Assembly: GCA_038501785.1 (NCBI GenBank)
Contig: JBAMJR010000168.1
Coordinates: 1,120,001 to 1,184,000 of the forward strand
Reading direction: 5' to 3'
From: Myoxocephalus aenaeus
Lineage: Eukaryota; Chordata; Actinopteri; Perciformes; Cottidae
DNA length: 64,000 nucleotides
The first letter of the stretch is position 1. Each line of letters starts with the position of its first letter. Below are positions 39,012 through 51,284 of this stretch, piece by piece. Under the pieces are notes generated by a model. It was given only the letters and a program-made list of their open reading frames with translations, was not told the DNA's origin and searched no databases. A program made the translations under genes and the position numbers.

Positions 39012-40965
39012 ATGGCGTGTTCACACCGGACGCGGCGCGAATTTGCGGCGCGACCAGATTACATGCAAAGTCAATCCACAGACGCGCCGCCCCGCGAAAA
39101 GGCGATTTTTGGCTCTGTTCGCCCCTCGTCAAACGTCCAAAAATCGCCTTTTTTGGACGTTTTCGCGGCGCGAATTCGCGTGAGTTGAATTATCCCAACT
39201 CCAGCAGAGAAATAGCGTGACGCAAAGTTGCGTCAGCCAATCAGCGTTGAGAATCAGCGTTGAGAAGCTCCGCCCGTCATCACCGCCGTCTTGCTGTTCG
39301 TGAATGAAACTGCTGCTGCTCCGCCTGAACCAGCGCTGGCAGCGGCCGTCATTCAGACACTGTTGTGGGACTACGGATAATATTATGAACCCAGACACCA
39401 TGGAGTTTGATGTTTCGACATATGTGGAGTTTACACAACGAGTATAAAGCAGAACTAGTGGTTATTTCCATGGTGGATGAAGGAATTGGTATCCGTTTTA
39501 CGGAGAAGCCAGACGCAGTTCCTGGAGGAGTCGGTGAAATTCACCGAGCTGTGTGCGGCTACGGATGGTGTTATGAACCCAAACACGAGGGCGTTTCATG
39601 TTCCGACATGTTTGGGACTTCCACAACAAGTATAAAGCAGAACTAGTGGTTCTTTATTCCATAGTCCAGTGTTTTTCAACCTTTTTTGAGCCGCGGCACA
39701 TTTTCTACAATAAAAAAATCCCGCGGCACACCAACAACCTAAAAAGTTACAAAATGTCACATTGTAGCATAACACAGCATATATGGTAGATCATTATTGC
39801 GCTACCTACTGGCATGGAAGAGTATTCAGTGTTTCAAGTAAACCAGATCGCTCCATCAGACAAAAAAAAAAGTGTTATCACTTTGTTAGAAAAATGAAAA
39901 TAAAGTTATGCAAAAAAAAACTAATATTTAGTTACTACTAAATATCTTATTGTGGAAAACAAGCTATTGCAAAACAAAACGGAATGAGTGCAGATGTGTG
40001 AGCATCAGGTTGTATCAGTATTAGTGGCTGCAGTGAGCTGCTTTCCTCTACACATCTTTTTAAAACGGGGTTGTAGATTTGATACGGCTCTCAGTTCATG
40101 CTCCATGATAGAGACACAACAGCAGAAAGACGACCTCACGGAGATCTCATAAAGATCGGCTTTTGGCGAAATGCCAAGAATCGGCGCATGCGCAAGCTGC
40201 GGACTGTGAACATTTAAAACCAGCATTTCCTCTTGCGCCACACCTGTAATAAATACCTGTAATAAAGATATTACACCTGTAATAAATACCCCCCAGTTTG
40301 ATAAATACTGACTTAAAGGAAACACGGTGTTCATTTATTTTAATGACGACCACAAAGTGTGCAGGCTTTATCACTGCAGGGTTTTTCAGGCTTTTGGGAG
40401 AATATTTCCAGAGCCTCTCTGAGTCAGAAACGTCATTGATGAGCTCCAGGCTGTTTGTCTTGACCTGCTTTAAAAGTGAGAGCTCATATCTTAAAATACT
40501 GATAGCTTCAGCAGCAAATCCCATTGTGAAAAGCATGTGACATATTTTTCGCCGCTCTCTGTCTCTCTCTCTGCTGTGTCTCACCTGTGCAGCGCATCGG
40601 GCAGAACTCTGTGCGCGACACAGAGCAGAGCAGAGTTGTAGACGCGACCCAGAAATGACATGCTGTGTAGATAAGATCAATAACATACGGCCGTTTAGTT
40701 TGTTCAATAGCAGAACAAGGTGCAGACCTGTTCTATATTACTCTGCCAGCCACTATATTGCAGCTCAGACGCTCAACAATGGAAAATCATTTGCGGCAAC
40801 TAAATAATATTTCTTTGGACCAATTAAGTGAAATTGGACATTTTCCCACGGCACACCTGACGATCTCTCACGGCACACTGGTGTGCCGCGGCACAGTGGT
40901 TGACAATCACTGCCATAGTCGATAGCGGAAATGAAAGCTCCTTTCACAGAGACACGTTCAACGTA
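39012..40965 (+). mobile_element. Dispersed element with GGCGTGTTCACACC end, interrupted by a hAT insertion
   Basis: The left end GGCGTGTTCACACCGGACGC leads into CpG-rich inverted repeats: GGCGCGAATTTGCGGCGCG is followed by a near-complement ending TCGCGGCGCGAATTCGCG at 39162-39179. Then come AGCCAATCAGCGTTGAGAAG (partly duplicated) and the ATGGAGTTTGATGT frame shared with 9.9 kb. Sequence resumes after the hAT at 40913. The PIF/Harbinger group is a guess from the end motif. Confidence 0.6.
39667..40912 (+). mobile_element. Non-autonomous hAT element, 1246 bp, nested, with 8-bp target duplication
   Basis: Ends are CAGTGTTTTTCAACCTTTTT and GTGGTTGACAATCACTG; the inverted match is CAGTGNTTNTCAACC. 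GCCGCGGCACA occurs just inside both ends. CCATAGTC flanks exactly at 39659-39666 and 40913-40920. Minus-strand frames inside (up to 186 codons) have no recognised transposase motifs. Confidence 0.9.
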
Positions 40966-41099
40966 TCCTCAAACAACGGTTTGTTTCATATCTTACGGAA
41001 AGTTAGTTCTGGTCCAGCAACACGCGGTTACATACATTACTTTTCCAAAATATCTTCTTTACAGAAAACTCAGTTAAGTTTATGCAATAAAACTATTTA

Positions 41100-41432
41100 C
41101 CGTAAAAGTCAGGTTACAAGCCGCTACTACCTTCGGTCAGTGTCCCTGTTAGCGCCCCGCTGTAGCCAGCTGGGGCTCCTGCTAGCGCTCCGTTACTTCC
41201 CCACTAACTTCCGCTAGCTCCCCGCTAACTTCCGCTAGCTCCCCGAAAACCACCGATGGTAGCGGGACCAGGCTCGACACCCGACTTGGTTAGAGGGGAC
41301 GCGGGCAGTGGCAGTAGCAGCGGCCGGTAGCAACAGCAGTGGCCGGTAGCAGCAGCTCCTAGCTTGCTGCTAGCTTGCTACAGCGGGGACACTGACCGAA
41401 GGTAGGAGCGGCTTGTAACCCGACTTTTACGG
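41100..41432 (+). mobile_element. Foldback MITE, 333 bp, copy 1
   Basis: The first 50 bases, from CCGTAAAAGTCAGGTTACAA, are the inverse of the last 50, ending TTGTAACCCGACTTTTACGG, with few mismatches. The flanks are TA on the left and TG on the right, suggesting a TA target duplication with one later change. The interior contains GCTAGC-rich and GCAGTGGCCGGTAGCA repeats. Confidence 0.85.
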
Positions 41433-42503
41433 TGCATTAGGGGCCGGCTGAAGGTAGTGAGTGGAGAGTCCGTATAAAACAGGTAATAAAAGGTGTTTTG
41501 ACAAAGTGTGTGTCACAAGAAGTCCTTGAGCATGCAGCCATAAAGGAACACCCAAAGCATCATGCAGTTTGCCGTGTTGCAGAATGAGAGATACCTGCTC
41601 ATCTAATCAACTATCTGAAAACATTAATACGCTTAGATACAGCCAGGCAACAAATAAATATCATTGCTCAGACCTATTATCAAAAAACACATTAATTCTT
41701 GATGTTAATCAGTTTATTTATCTCATTATGATGTTAATAACTTGTAAAAAGATGTCCTCGTCTTCAATGAGTTCTTCAAAGTGTGAATAAAGGCCGACAA
41801 TGAATGACAAGACCAGACAGAGAGAGCTGGACATTGAGCCAGTCCACTGTCTTATCGATCTGGTAATTCAGTGCCTTAGATGTTTAATCTTTCTTCTCTA
41901 CAAGTGTTTTTCTACACTACACAAGGTGAGCGAGAGGAGGCTGTAGCAGCAGATTGTAGTTCAACACACCGCCATGCCCCATTCTCTGTCAGCGTCTTGC
42001 AGGATTGCCGGTGACCTTTGTTTAAACAAAAAGCAGAACACAATGTTCACTGACGGAGCCCCGAAAAGTCACCTGGAGCTGTAATGTCTATGCAAGCTAC
42101 ACCCCCTACCAATAACTGAGCCTTTACAGCTAAATTGTCTCTTACTTTGAGTTACAATTTTTTTCAGTCAATGGAGAAAATAGATCAATAGATGTATAAT
42201 GATATAAATATCTCAAATTGAAGGTTGGTCTTGGTTGTGATGTAATGTCATACAAACAATCCCAGATATTTTTTAAAGCCACCAAAGTCTGACGATCAGC
42301 GTTGAGAATCTCCTGTCATTACTGCCGTCCTGCCGTTGCTGAGTTAGGAATGGAGGGAAACATATTGCAGCCAAAGGTGTTCACCCAGAGCTCTAAGATA
42401 CCACATGTTAGTAGAGGACGGAAACAACTACGTGTATAATTGTAAGCGTATGAACCATTTGGTACAAACAATAACGAGGCTGGCGTATCGACGCCTGGAT
42501 GAC

Positions 42504-42891
42504 TGTTATGATGTTGGTTTGTTTGGTGTCCTGTTTTATTGTGAAGTCGTTGTGTGTCCTCTGTGTTCCTATGTCTGCCTGCCCTGTTCCCTGATTGTGT
42601 ATTCCCTTCACCTGTGCTGCCCTCATTTGTTTCCACCTGTTCCTCATTACCTTCCTCTTGTATTTAAACCCTGTTTGTCTCCTGTCCCCTTGTCGGATTG
42701 TACTGGTTTTTCCCCTGTCTGTTACCCCTGTAAACTATCTCGTGAGTAGTCCTGTCTTTTGGATTCCTAATTTTGTTTTTGTTCGTTCCACGTCCCGTTT
42801 TGAAGCTTGTCCTAAGTTTTGTTTTATGGAATAAATTTACTTTCAACTGTTGCAACGGCATTTGGGTCCTCTCCTTACCCGACACCTAACA
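42504..42891 (+). mobile_element. Solo LTR, 388 bp, with 5-bp target duplication
   Basis: It starts TGTTATGATG and ends GACACCTAACA, so it has the TG...CA termini of an LTR, extended to TGTTA...TAACA. ATGAC flanks both sides (42499-42503 and 42892-42896). A TATTTAAA promoter-like box lies near 42661 and AATAAA near 42830. No internal retrotransposon sequence remains, which implies recombination between two LTRs. Confidence 0.88.
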
Positions 42892-43099
42892 ATGACTTTA
42901 TTGATAGTGACGATGGAGCAGCTACAATGTTAGCAAAGCACCGATCGAGCCGGCTGCCATTGAGGAAAAAAAAAGCGTTTCAAAAGTTGTTTGCTTGTCG
43001 TCTTGCGGAAAAAAATAACAAAGCATTTTTTTTACAAATCGGCATCGTTACTATTAAATTCAGCATCTTTTTCTTATTCGTATGTCATATTACAATACA

Positions 43100-43255
43100 T
43101 ACATGACATTTGGTCTCTGCATTTAACCCGTCCTTAGGAGCCGTGGACTGCTGTGAAGCGCCCAGGGAGCAACTGATAAGTATTGTTGAAGCGCTTTAGG
43201 TGGTCGGAAGATTAAAACAGCGCTCTACAAGTACAGGTCCATTTATCTGTTTCTC
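43100..43255 (+). mobile_element. Mosaic SINE-like fragment
   Basis: The first part (TCTGCATTTAACCCGTCCTT, GCGCCCAGGGAGC) resembles the inverse-oriented SINE at 51.3 kb. The second part (GAAGCGCTTTAGGTGGTCGG, CTACAAGTACAGGTCCATTT) resembles the 3' tail of the SINE at 44.8 kb. A chimera or template-switch product. Confidence 0.55.
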
Positions 43256-44827
43256 ACAGTAAAAGCCGTTTGGTTCTGGGTTCATACAGCTGCTGTAAAC
43301 CAGCCCACGTGTGGCTACATACAGTGAATACAGCTACATAAAACCCACAGAGTGCCTCCGGATGACGATATGTGGGATTCCCACAACGAGTACAAAGCCC
43401 AAATAGTGGTTATTTATATAGCCACTCCTCCCCTCTGGTGCGTTGAGCGGGAATAAAGCAAATAACCACAAATGATCCCGCGAGTCACGCAACACGAAGA
43501 TTGGCTCTTTGTTTGGTGTGAACGCAGCGTGAATTGTTCCTTGTCCAAATACCAGTAACGGAGAATAGAAATGTGTCTCGCTGTTATTCTCCGGCAGAAA
43601 AGCGATGGCAGGGTGGAACAATAATTTCTTCGGAGCACATTCTTCTTTAAAACACACTAGTGTTTACATGCACAACTATTATCTGATAATATCCCGTGTG
43701 TGAGTCACGATGCACTGTCTAATCAGGCTATACTCTTTGATATAGACATATCCAACATGGGAAATCAGATTTATCTTACTAGGAGTTAATGGGAAGCTTC
43801 ATTTCAGAACATTTAGTGGAGGAACGTGTTTAACCTGAGGAAACTAGCCTCTTTCCAAAGTGTCAAAATACACATGGCAGCTCCAAAAGAGTCTCTTATA
43901 CTCGTTAGTCAGCAAGCTCATCACAAAGGTAACGGGTTGCCTTCTGATTTTGAAAAACTGGGTAAAAGTAACAACTTGACATTAAGGAGAGGACGTATAA
44001 GAGGCAACATAGACGTTATAACTAGAGACTGATTTCTTCTTCAAATAGTTTTTTTGGGTCGGTTCAACGCGCTGCAAACACAACACTGACATAATATATG
44101 GCCTCATAACGTTAATACCTTAAAATGTGTCGGCAACCAGTTTTCTATTTACACATCCAGCAGCTACGGAGCAACATTAACAAGTGTCCACATGATGAAT
44201 GGAAATGACATACACACTCTGCTATAGCTTCCAGTTTCTGAGGGAACAAGTCAGCTCTTAGCACGAGAGAAAGTAATGCCGATGGAAGGTCAATTATGAT
44301 CATATTTCATGGCGGACACGCAAATTAAACTCATCCATGTGATTATGCAACGGTGACGTAGTCTTACACATCGCCAAAGTCATCAGCAGGCAGAAGGGGT
44401 CCAACAAACAGGACTTTCAACCACCACAACGTAGTCTTCATCGCGTCACCCATTGGTTTGTGGACTACGTTGGCCAAACCTAACTGTATAGCTTTAGACC
44501 AACAATTATGTTTTTTTTCTGAAACATAACAAAGGGCTTTTGTTGACTAAACCTAACTTTCCTTTTTTAAAGCAATGTCGTCCCGAATAAAGTAGTTCAG
44601 AGCGACACAAGAAAAAAGAAAAGAAAATATTCGTCCACGAATGGTCTATCAGACACTGTGGTGTTTCACATTTTTGCACCACTGGATATGATTTTGGTGT
44701 GAGACTCAACAGAAACTGTAAAAGTTGTCCCTAAAACTAAAACAACAACTACATGAAAATCAAGATCTGAGGGGAACAGCAGAGTCGCGTGATAATTCCT
44801 CGTGGGTTCATCACTTTGAGAGACACC

Positions 44828-45114
44828 TGGGTGACCGTGGCTCAGTGGTGAGCAGGATCGTCCTTCAATCAGAGGATCGAGGGTTCGATCCCCGGCTCCG
44901 CTAGCCCATTATTGATGTGTCCTTGAGCAAGACACTTAACCCTAAATGTCTCCCGTAGCTGTTCTACGCTGTATGGATGGTTGATAATCTGATGTGGCTC
45001 CTTCATGGTAGCTCCTCTCATCAGTGTGTGACTGGGTGAATGATGTCATGTAGTGTTAGAGCGCTTTCAGTGGTCGGAAGACTAGAAAAGTACATGTCCA
45101 TTTACCATTACCTG
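44828..45114 (+). mobile_element. tRNA-derived SINE, near full length
   Basis: The head has a polymerase III A box (TGGCTCAGTGGTGAGCAGG) and B box (GGTTCGATCCC) at tRNA-like spacing. A body follows with TGTCCTTGAGCAAGACACTT, then a LINE-like tail with AGCGCTTTCAGTGGTCGGAA and CATGTCCATTTACCATT. It is not a functional tRNA gene because the acceptor stem does not pair with a downstream strand. Confidence 0.82.
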
Positions 45115-45384
45115 TCACATTAAGAGTTTGTCTCCGCTGTAAAGAGAGACACCGGAGCCTTTCCCCCGACACTTGACCCTTCGGTCTACGCGGTACATGT
45201 CATCTGATGACTGTGCTTAGTGTAAACTACTAAGCCCAAACTAATTTGTCTTCCTGTGGTTTGAGAGTGGATCCGTTTATTGTTGCATTACTGCCCTTCA
45301 CGGGGTAGAAAGACCATGTTGGTGGGTAGAAATGTCACGCCGCAGTTCTGTGGAAGGATCAGTGGTTCAAATCCTAGACTGCAC

Positions 45385-45785
45385 ATAAGAAGTGGACGTA
45401 GTCCTCTTGACGTAGCCATTGGTAGGTTGCGGTTTTTGAAGACTCGAGTTTGACGATTTCTCCGTCGCCATCTTGGATTATGGCCGTTGCCATGTTTGTT
45501 TTTTTAGCAACCAATAAATGGAAGTTACCATATTTGGAATAATGAGTAAGTTAATGAGCAAGTTACCATATTTGGTAGGGAGCTGTCAATCACAGTGAGC
45601 CCGCCCTAAGGCACGCCCTGCTTTAAGCCCTGTTGAGAAAATAAATCAAGTGAGAAGTTTTCTCATTGCCTTCCATACATTCTGACTTCTTTTTGCAACC
45701 GAAGGAGTCGCCCCCTGCTGGTCAGTAGAGAGAATGTACATTTTAGCATCGGCTTCACTCGGCAGAACTGGAGTTTGCCGCCTGG
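45385..45785 (+). repeat. Dispersed repeat (CGCCATCTTGGATTA ... GAGTCGCCCCCTG family), copy 2
   Basis: Matches 7965-8305 block by block, but retains a longer middle with a GAGCTGTCAATCACAGTGAG segment. Non-coding. Confidence 0.75.
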
Positions 45786-46039
45786 TTAAAATGTTACATG
45801 TTACATACCTATATAACATTTTATGTTATATAGGTTTATTTAACTGGAAGTCATCGCCATGACATCGCCATGACACTATTACAGCTGTAACTGTGTCTAT
45901 TGAGGAGGTTTTATTTGCTCCACCTTAAATTTCTCTTCCAAAGTTTTCTATTAATGATGCCCTCAGCATAGAAATATTATTAGTATAATAGTATTGAGAA
46001 TACTATACATAATTTAACAATACCGTATATTTATGTCGT

Positions 46040-46856
46040 GGCCTTCAGTCAGACACGGTCACCTCATTTAAGAGTAGACTTAAGACTTTCTTCTTTAAAC
46101 GTGCTTATAGTTAGGGCTGGTTCAGGTCTATAGTTAGGGCTGTTTCAGGCTTATAGTTAGGGCTGGCTCAGGTTTGCCCTGGTCCAGCCCCTAGATATGC
46201 TGCTATAGGCCTAGACTGCTGGGGGACATCTTAGGATACACTGAGCTCCTCTTCTACTCTTCTCCTCTCCTCCCTCTCCTTCTGGATGAATTCATGTCTC
46301 TTCAATTACATTACTAACTCTACTTCTTCCCGGAGCCTGTGCTTCCTCGCCTCAAGTGTCCAAGAAAGTAGAAAATAGTCTAATTTTAGTAGAAAACATT
46401 TTGGGTGATTATCTGGAACCAGTCCTGCCTCCTGTCTCCTGCCTCCTGTCTCCTACCTCCTGTCTCCTGCCATGTCCCTGCTGATGCCCCTCCTCTCTAC
46501 CTCCTTCTGCTTCATGGATCGTGGTAATCTGGATCATGGACCATGCCTACTATTCATTATATGAATCATTTCTGTCATATTCATGTAATGTGCCGTAACT
46601 CTGTTACGTTGTTCATTCTGGCCACATGACATCTATTGCTTCTGTCCATCCGGGGAGAGGGATCCTCCTCTGTTGCTCTCCTGAAGGGTTCTTCCTGTTT
46701 TCCCTGTGAAAGGGTTTTTACTATCTTTATTGGGGGAGTTTTTCCTGATCTGATGTGAGGTCCTGGGACAGGATGTTATGTGAACAGATTGTAAAGCCCT
46801 CTGAGGATAATTTGTAACTTGTGATTTTGGGATGTACAAAATAAACTGAATTTAAT
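46040..46856 (+). mobile_element. LINE 3' end with long 3' UTR
   Basis: Begins with a TCATTTAAGAGTAGACTTAA AGAC-like ORF2 C-terminal segment. It then has two degenerate inserts of TATAGTTAGGGCTG (three copies) and CCTGTCTCCTGCCT (three to four copies). The UTR ends GTACAAAATAAACTGAATTT. The last 250 bp is the same element as the antisense copy in the olfactomedin intron. Confidence 0.75.
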
Positions 46857-46859
46857 CAG

Positions 46860-48608
46860 TGTTAATTATTAAAACTTTAAGAAATCATGTTTTTCATTTT
46901 GGATAGCTAAAATACTTCGATACCCATGAGCCTCGGTGGTTATGGAGAAGAAGAAAGGGGCAAAGTGAAAACACTTGCATCACAGAATTCATGAAGAGGA
47001 TCCGCTCCCTTTGTAGATATGATGGGCTGATTGTAAGGTAATATAAACACAAACATTTCAGGTGATTAAACGATCCAAGTTATTTCTGCAAATGAATCCC
47101 CTCAAAGCTACACACACTGTTCATACAGCCACAACAAACAGAGTATGTTCAGACAGAAAGAGTGTGGAAAAGAAAGAGTTTTTTTTAACATTACAGCATG
47201 TAAACATGTCGAGACCCAGAATATAAGTGAACGTGATATTTCCTTTAATGTCAACAACAGTACAGCTGGTTCAAGTGAAAGGAAAAGTATGAGCGAACGG
47301 TTGCTGGAAACACAACACATAAAGTATGTAAAGCATGAATATGTAAAAAGAAACTGTCAAATAGAAACACATTTAGTTTGCTGGAGCAACCCCCCCCAAA
47401 AAAAAATAATCAAATAGAAGGATTGTGTCTCAATAAAAAGGCTCCTTGTTGTTTTCTGCAGTCTCCCAGCTCTTGTGTCAACAGAAGGAACACATCTGTG
47501 TCAGTATTTTATCAGCAGAAACAAGACTTTTAATTATGGCTCAAACTCAGTGTTTTGATAGTACAGTCATTACAGAACATGCAGCACATTTTGGATGTAA
47601 ATCCTTCACAATTACACACAGAGGACGGTGCGTGTGTTTAATGGGTTCAGCATGAGAAACATCTGTGGCACACAGAAGCAAATTGTGGAACAAGTTGAAC
47701 CGTAAAAAAAAACACACACACAGCCTTTCCATCCACCCTGTCATTTTAGGCAGGGTGGTGGACTCTTTCCAGGTCCTGCTCAGAACGGCTTGTTTAAAAA
47801 GTATTTATCTTCAAACTGCAGGACGCCTTGTCATTAGAGGCCTCATATAGCGACAAGGCTGGTTCCACCCATCACAGCTCCACTCCTGTTCTCTCCCCAT
47901 ATTGAGGCCAACACCTTTGTGGTTCATGTTATATTAAACAAGTGTTTTTTAATGTTTTATTCGTTTGCTTTTAATTAATTTGCAGCCACAATGTACAGTA
48001 GCAAACATCTGGCTGTGCCATCATACATCTACAGAGCCTTAAGCACAGCATCATTCACCATCTAGCTCCCACTAAAACACACTAAACTCTATAGGAAATT
48101 TTGTAGATTTAACACTATGGGGTCTGGTCATTTTCTCGATTTTACATAATTTTTTAATTCCCCTTTTTAAAGTCACTAGCATATGATACATACTCATGTG
48201 TTGTATATCAAAAATTACAGAACAATCTCAGCTATCTATATAATAAGGCACCATTGTCCCAAGGCACAAGTGTAAAGAGAAAATATGACTAAAGCTGAAA
48301 AATTGAATCTTGATTTTGGAAATCTTTCCTATTTGTTGTGAAAACATAACTTTACTCATGTGGTATATCGGTTTTGTTGATGGAAATTGGTTTACCAAAG
48401 GTCTTAGGTTCACAAAAGCAGTGGAATATATGAATAAAATGGTAGACACATGTAATTTAATGTCTAAAATCAAATGGGGATGATGAGCTGTGGCTGGCTT
48501 TGCGGCCTGCTAGGTGATGTGTTGGCAGGCAGAGGGACAGGGAGGCTGCTGCAGCGATGCTGCATGTTGTCCTCTGGACCCTCACAGCTCTGAATCCACT
48601 CTGTAAAA
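46860..48608. other. Unannotated stretch
   Basis: No exon, element end or tandem repeat could be supported. Confidence 0.45.
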
Positions 48609-48609
48609 T

Positions 48610-49350
48610 ACATTAATACAGTCAGTATGAGTTCACTGAAAGAAAGTTAACGTGATAGAGACAACAGTTGATTACCACCGTTCATAGCTGTAGTCAGCTA
48701 TCTCCGTTAGCTCTCGTTAGCTCGTGCCGTGTTAGCAGCACCTAACGTGACAAACACTACTGTAGTAACGATTAACGGAGATCCAACGCTACTAGGCTTA
48801 CTATGTTCACTGTAAGAAAGTTAACGGTGATAGGGACAACAGTTGATTATGCAGCGTTCAGTCATAGACATGGAAGAGACATCCAACACGGCGCTATCTA
48901 GTGACGTGCTAACGCTACGAAGCTATCATCGACAAACCAACGTTAGTTACGGTCTTACAAACACATAATGGAGGTCCAACACTACTGGTCGTACTAAGTT
49001 CACTGTAAGAAAGTTAACGGTGATAGAGACAACAGTTGATTATGCAGCGTTCAGTCGTAGACACGGAAGATAACAGCCAACACGGCGCTATGTAGTATGG
49101 TGCTAACGCTGCTGAGCTATGTCAACAAACAAACGTTACTTAAGGTCTTACAAACACATAATGGAGGTCCAACACTACTGGTCGTACTATGTTCACTGTA
49201 AGAACGTTAACGGTGATAGAGACAACAGTTGATTATGCACCGTTCAGTCGTAGACACGGAAGATAACATCCAACTGCTGAGCTATCGTCAACAAACACAC
49301 GTTAGTTACGGTCTTACAAACACATAATGGAGGTCCAACACGACTAGTAG
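48610..49350 (+). repeat. 193-bp tandem repeat, about four copies
   Basis: GTTCACTGTAAGAAAGTTAA starts copies at 48805, 48998 and 49191, 193 bp apart. A diverged first copy starts at 48631. Each copy contains ACAACAGTTGATTATGCAGC, CGTTAGTTACGGTCTTACAA and ACATAATGGAGGTCCAACA. The length is in the range of nucleosomal satellite monomers. Confidence 0.88.
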
Positions 49351-49389
49351 GTTGTTAAAAATGAATCAAATATTCTAAGATTCAAACTA

Positions 49390-49391
49390 TA

Positions 49392-49421
<30 letters not shown>
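49390..49421 (+). repeat. (TA)n microsatellite
   Basis: A short TA array following the 193-bp repeats. Confidence 0.88.
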
Positions 49422-49429
<8 letters not shown>

Positions 49430-49664
49430 GTAGTTTGAGGCCATGTCTCAGTCGATCTTGTGTTGCTTGCTTACACTTTAGCTTAACTGATTGGAGTTAA
49501 GGGCTGCCTTAACAATGGAAATCCATGGAGGCAAAGTAAATGTGCTCTGAGAACATTATGGCCACTAGTCAAAATACAGATGGTTGTATAGTGGTCCTAC
49601 TCTTCAAACTATGACGCTATAGGAACCCCTCCATTGTCAGTTTTGGACGAACAAACACAGGACT

Positions 49665-50295
49665 TTTTTTTACACTTTTTTATTTTTGCCTTTTCACCAC
49701 GAACAGAAAACATATACACAGAAATGAAAAACAAACAATAATAACTACAACAAAAAGGGTCTGGTTTGCTCTGTCCTCTCAAAAACATGACAAATCCTGA
49801 GAAACATTGAAGTGTTTCTCATCTTGTTCTATTGTTGACGCGTAAACATCGTCCATTTCTCCCACTTGTCACAACACTGCTCCTCTTGAGCTCTTATTCT
49901 GTGGGTTCACAGTTCCATCTCATATATTTCACTCACAATGTTCAAGCATCCATCTTGTGATGGTGGTTCTATTGTGTGCCATCTCTTTGTAATAGCCTTT
50001 TTACTAGCTGCTAGCTGAATTACTGGCTGCTAGCAGCATTTTCAGCAGATATCTGTCTTCCCTTAACACAGTATCTGCTGTCATATTTCCAAAGTAGAGA
50101 CACATACAGGACTTAGGTGTGTCATAGCCCAGAATTCTGACAATAACCATATGGACATTTCCCCAGAACTGTACAATTTCCAGACATAGCCAGAATACAT
50201 GGGAGTGGTTTACATTTACTGCCCCACATTTCCTCCAGCACGGTTGATCAATAGACAGACTTTCACCCAGAAGACCGCTGCTTGTGTCTATTTGC
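49665..50295 (-). mobile_element. L1-type LINE ORF2 C-terminus and 3' end, minus strand
   Basis: The minus frame near 50250-50010 reads CWRKCGAVNVNHSHVFWLC, then FWGNVHMVIVRILGYD, CMCLYFGNMT and RYLLKMLLAASNSA. The C-x3-C ... HxHxFWxC layout and the following LLAASK-like helix are the ORF2 C-terminal region of fish L1 elements. Beyond a stop, decayed WHT, WLN and EEQCCDKWEKW-type coding continues to about 49830. Confidence 0.78.
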
Positions 50296-51284
50296 AAACA
50301 AGTCAACGTTGACTTATTTAAATTTACATCTGTACCGTGACGAGCATACTTATTTTAAGACAAGCCAAGTTTTACCAAACCAAAACCAAGAAGTTATGTT
50401 ATCTAAACGTAACACAAGCATTGTTGTTTTAATTTACAACGTTAACCACGTGTTTAAACTGCAACCACAGTCCAGGGGAGAATACATTCTCCTCTAAATG
50501 TAATTGAATGCAGTTTAGTTGTTTTGTTATTTTGTGGCTGACAGGTTTGATTCATACACTGGTTTATTGTCATAGTTTACTTTGAATGAAATTCTAAATG
50601 TATCGAGAATTAGGTACCGATGCGTGACTCATATCAGGGCCGTCTCGCTGTTTGACTAAACCACCCGGAGTGTAAATGCATGGTGGCCGTAAAAATATAT
50701 ATATATTGAGGAAGGAGCAGTGTGGATAAGTAGGCGATTCGAGGAAGACAGAGATGGGTTGAGGAGGGCTGGGATGAGCAGTACTCAAGGGAGGAGGTGG
50801 AGGTAAAATTGGTGTGTAATTACTCTCTAACTCTCTTAAATTAGAAGGGAGGACCGTGCTGCTGGTGCCTGAAGTCTGCACCAGCATCCCTCCTCCACTC
50901 CTTTTATTCCTCCTCTCCTGCTCTCCTGCCCTCTCGCTGAAACTGTTTCTCTGAGCCAACCACGATGCTCTTTGAACTGTGACACTTGCTTTCACTTCTA
51001 AACTGCCACAGAAGCTTTCAGGTACCACAAGAGACATGGCGCTCCAACTGGCTCTGTGCCAAAGGTGAGAGGATTTGAGATCTGCATCTCAAAGAAAACA
51101 AGGTCTCTTTATAAACAGGATGAGAAAGTCAAGTGGGTTCGATTGCAAAGTGTTTTATGTGTGTCAGCGGGAGAAAGCATTCATGGTGTTTTGGCTGCCT
51201 GGCAAATGGATGAATATTCTCTCTCCCTTTCGCTCTGTTTTGGTCTCCACCAGCACCTGGTTGAAAATAGAGCAATCTCTAGAA

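Larger units (their letters stand above)
42285..43545 (+). mobile_element. Fragmented dispersed element carrying a solo LTR
   Basis: ATCAGCGTTGAGAATCTCCT and a TACTGCCGTCCTGCCGTTGC stretch on the left, and AACGAGTACAAAGCCCAAAT and TTTGGTGTGAACGCAGCG on the right, belong to the GTGTGAACGC family. A frame enters the LTR as LAYRRLDD and resumes after it as FIDSDDGAA in the same phase. A SINE-like piece (43100-43255) also lies inside. Confidence 0.5.

Noticed and set aside
44828..44900. Functional tRNA gene
   Set aside because: A and B boxes are present, but they head a SINE; arms do not form a full cloverleaf.
50594..51037. 147-codon minus-strand frame with a proline-rich segment
   Set aside because: No recognised domain, no convincing splice signals and no start context; likely chance.
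51049..51061. Perfect TGGC-N5-GCCA nuclear factor I palindrome
   Set aside because: One such site is expected by chance in a window of this size, and nothing around it supports a regulatory role.
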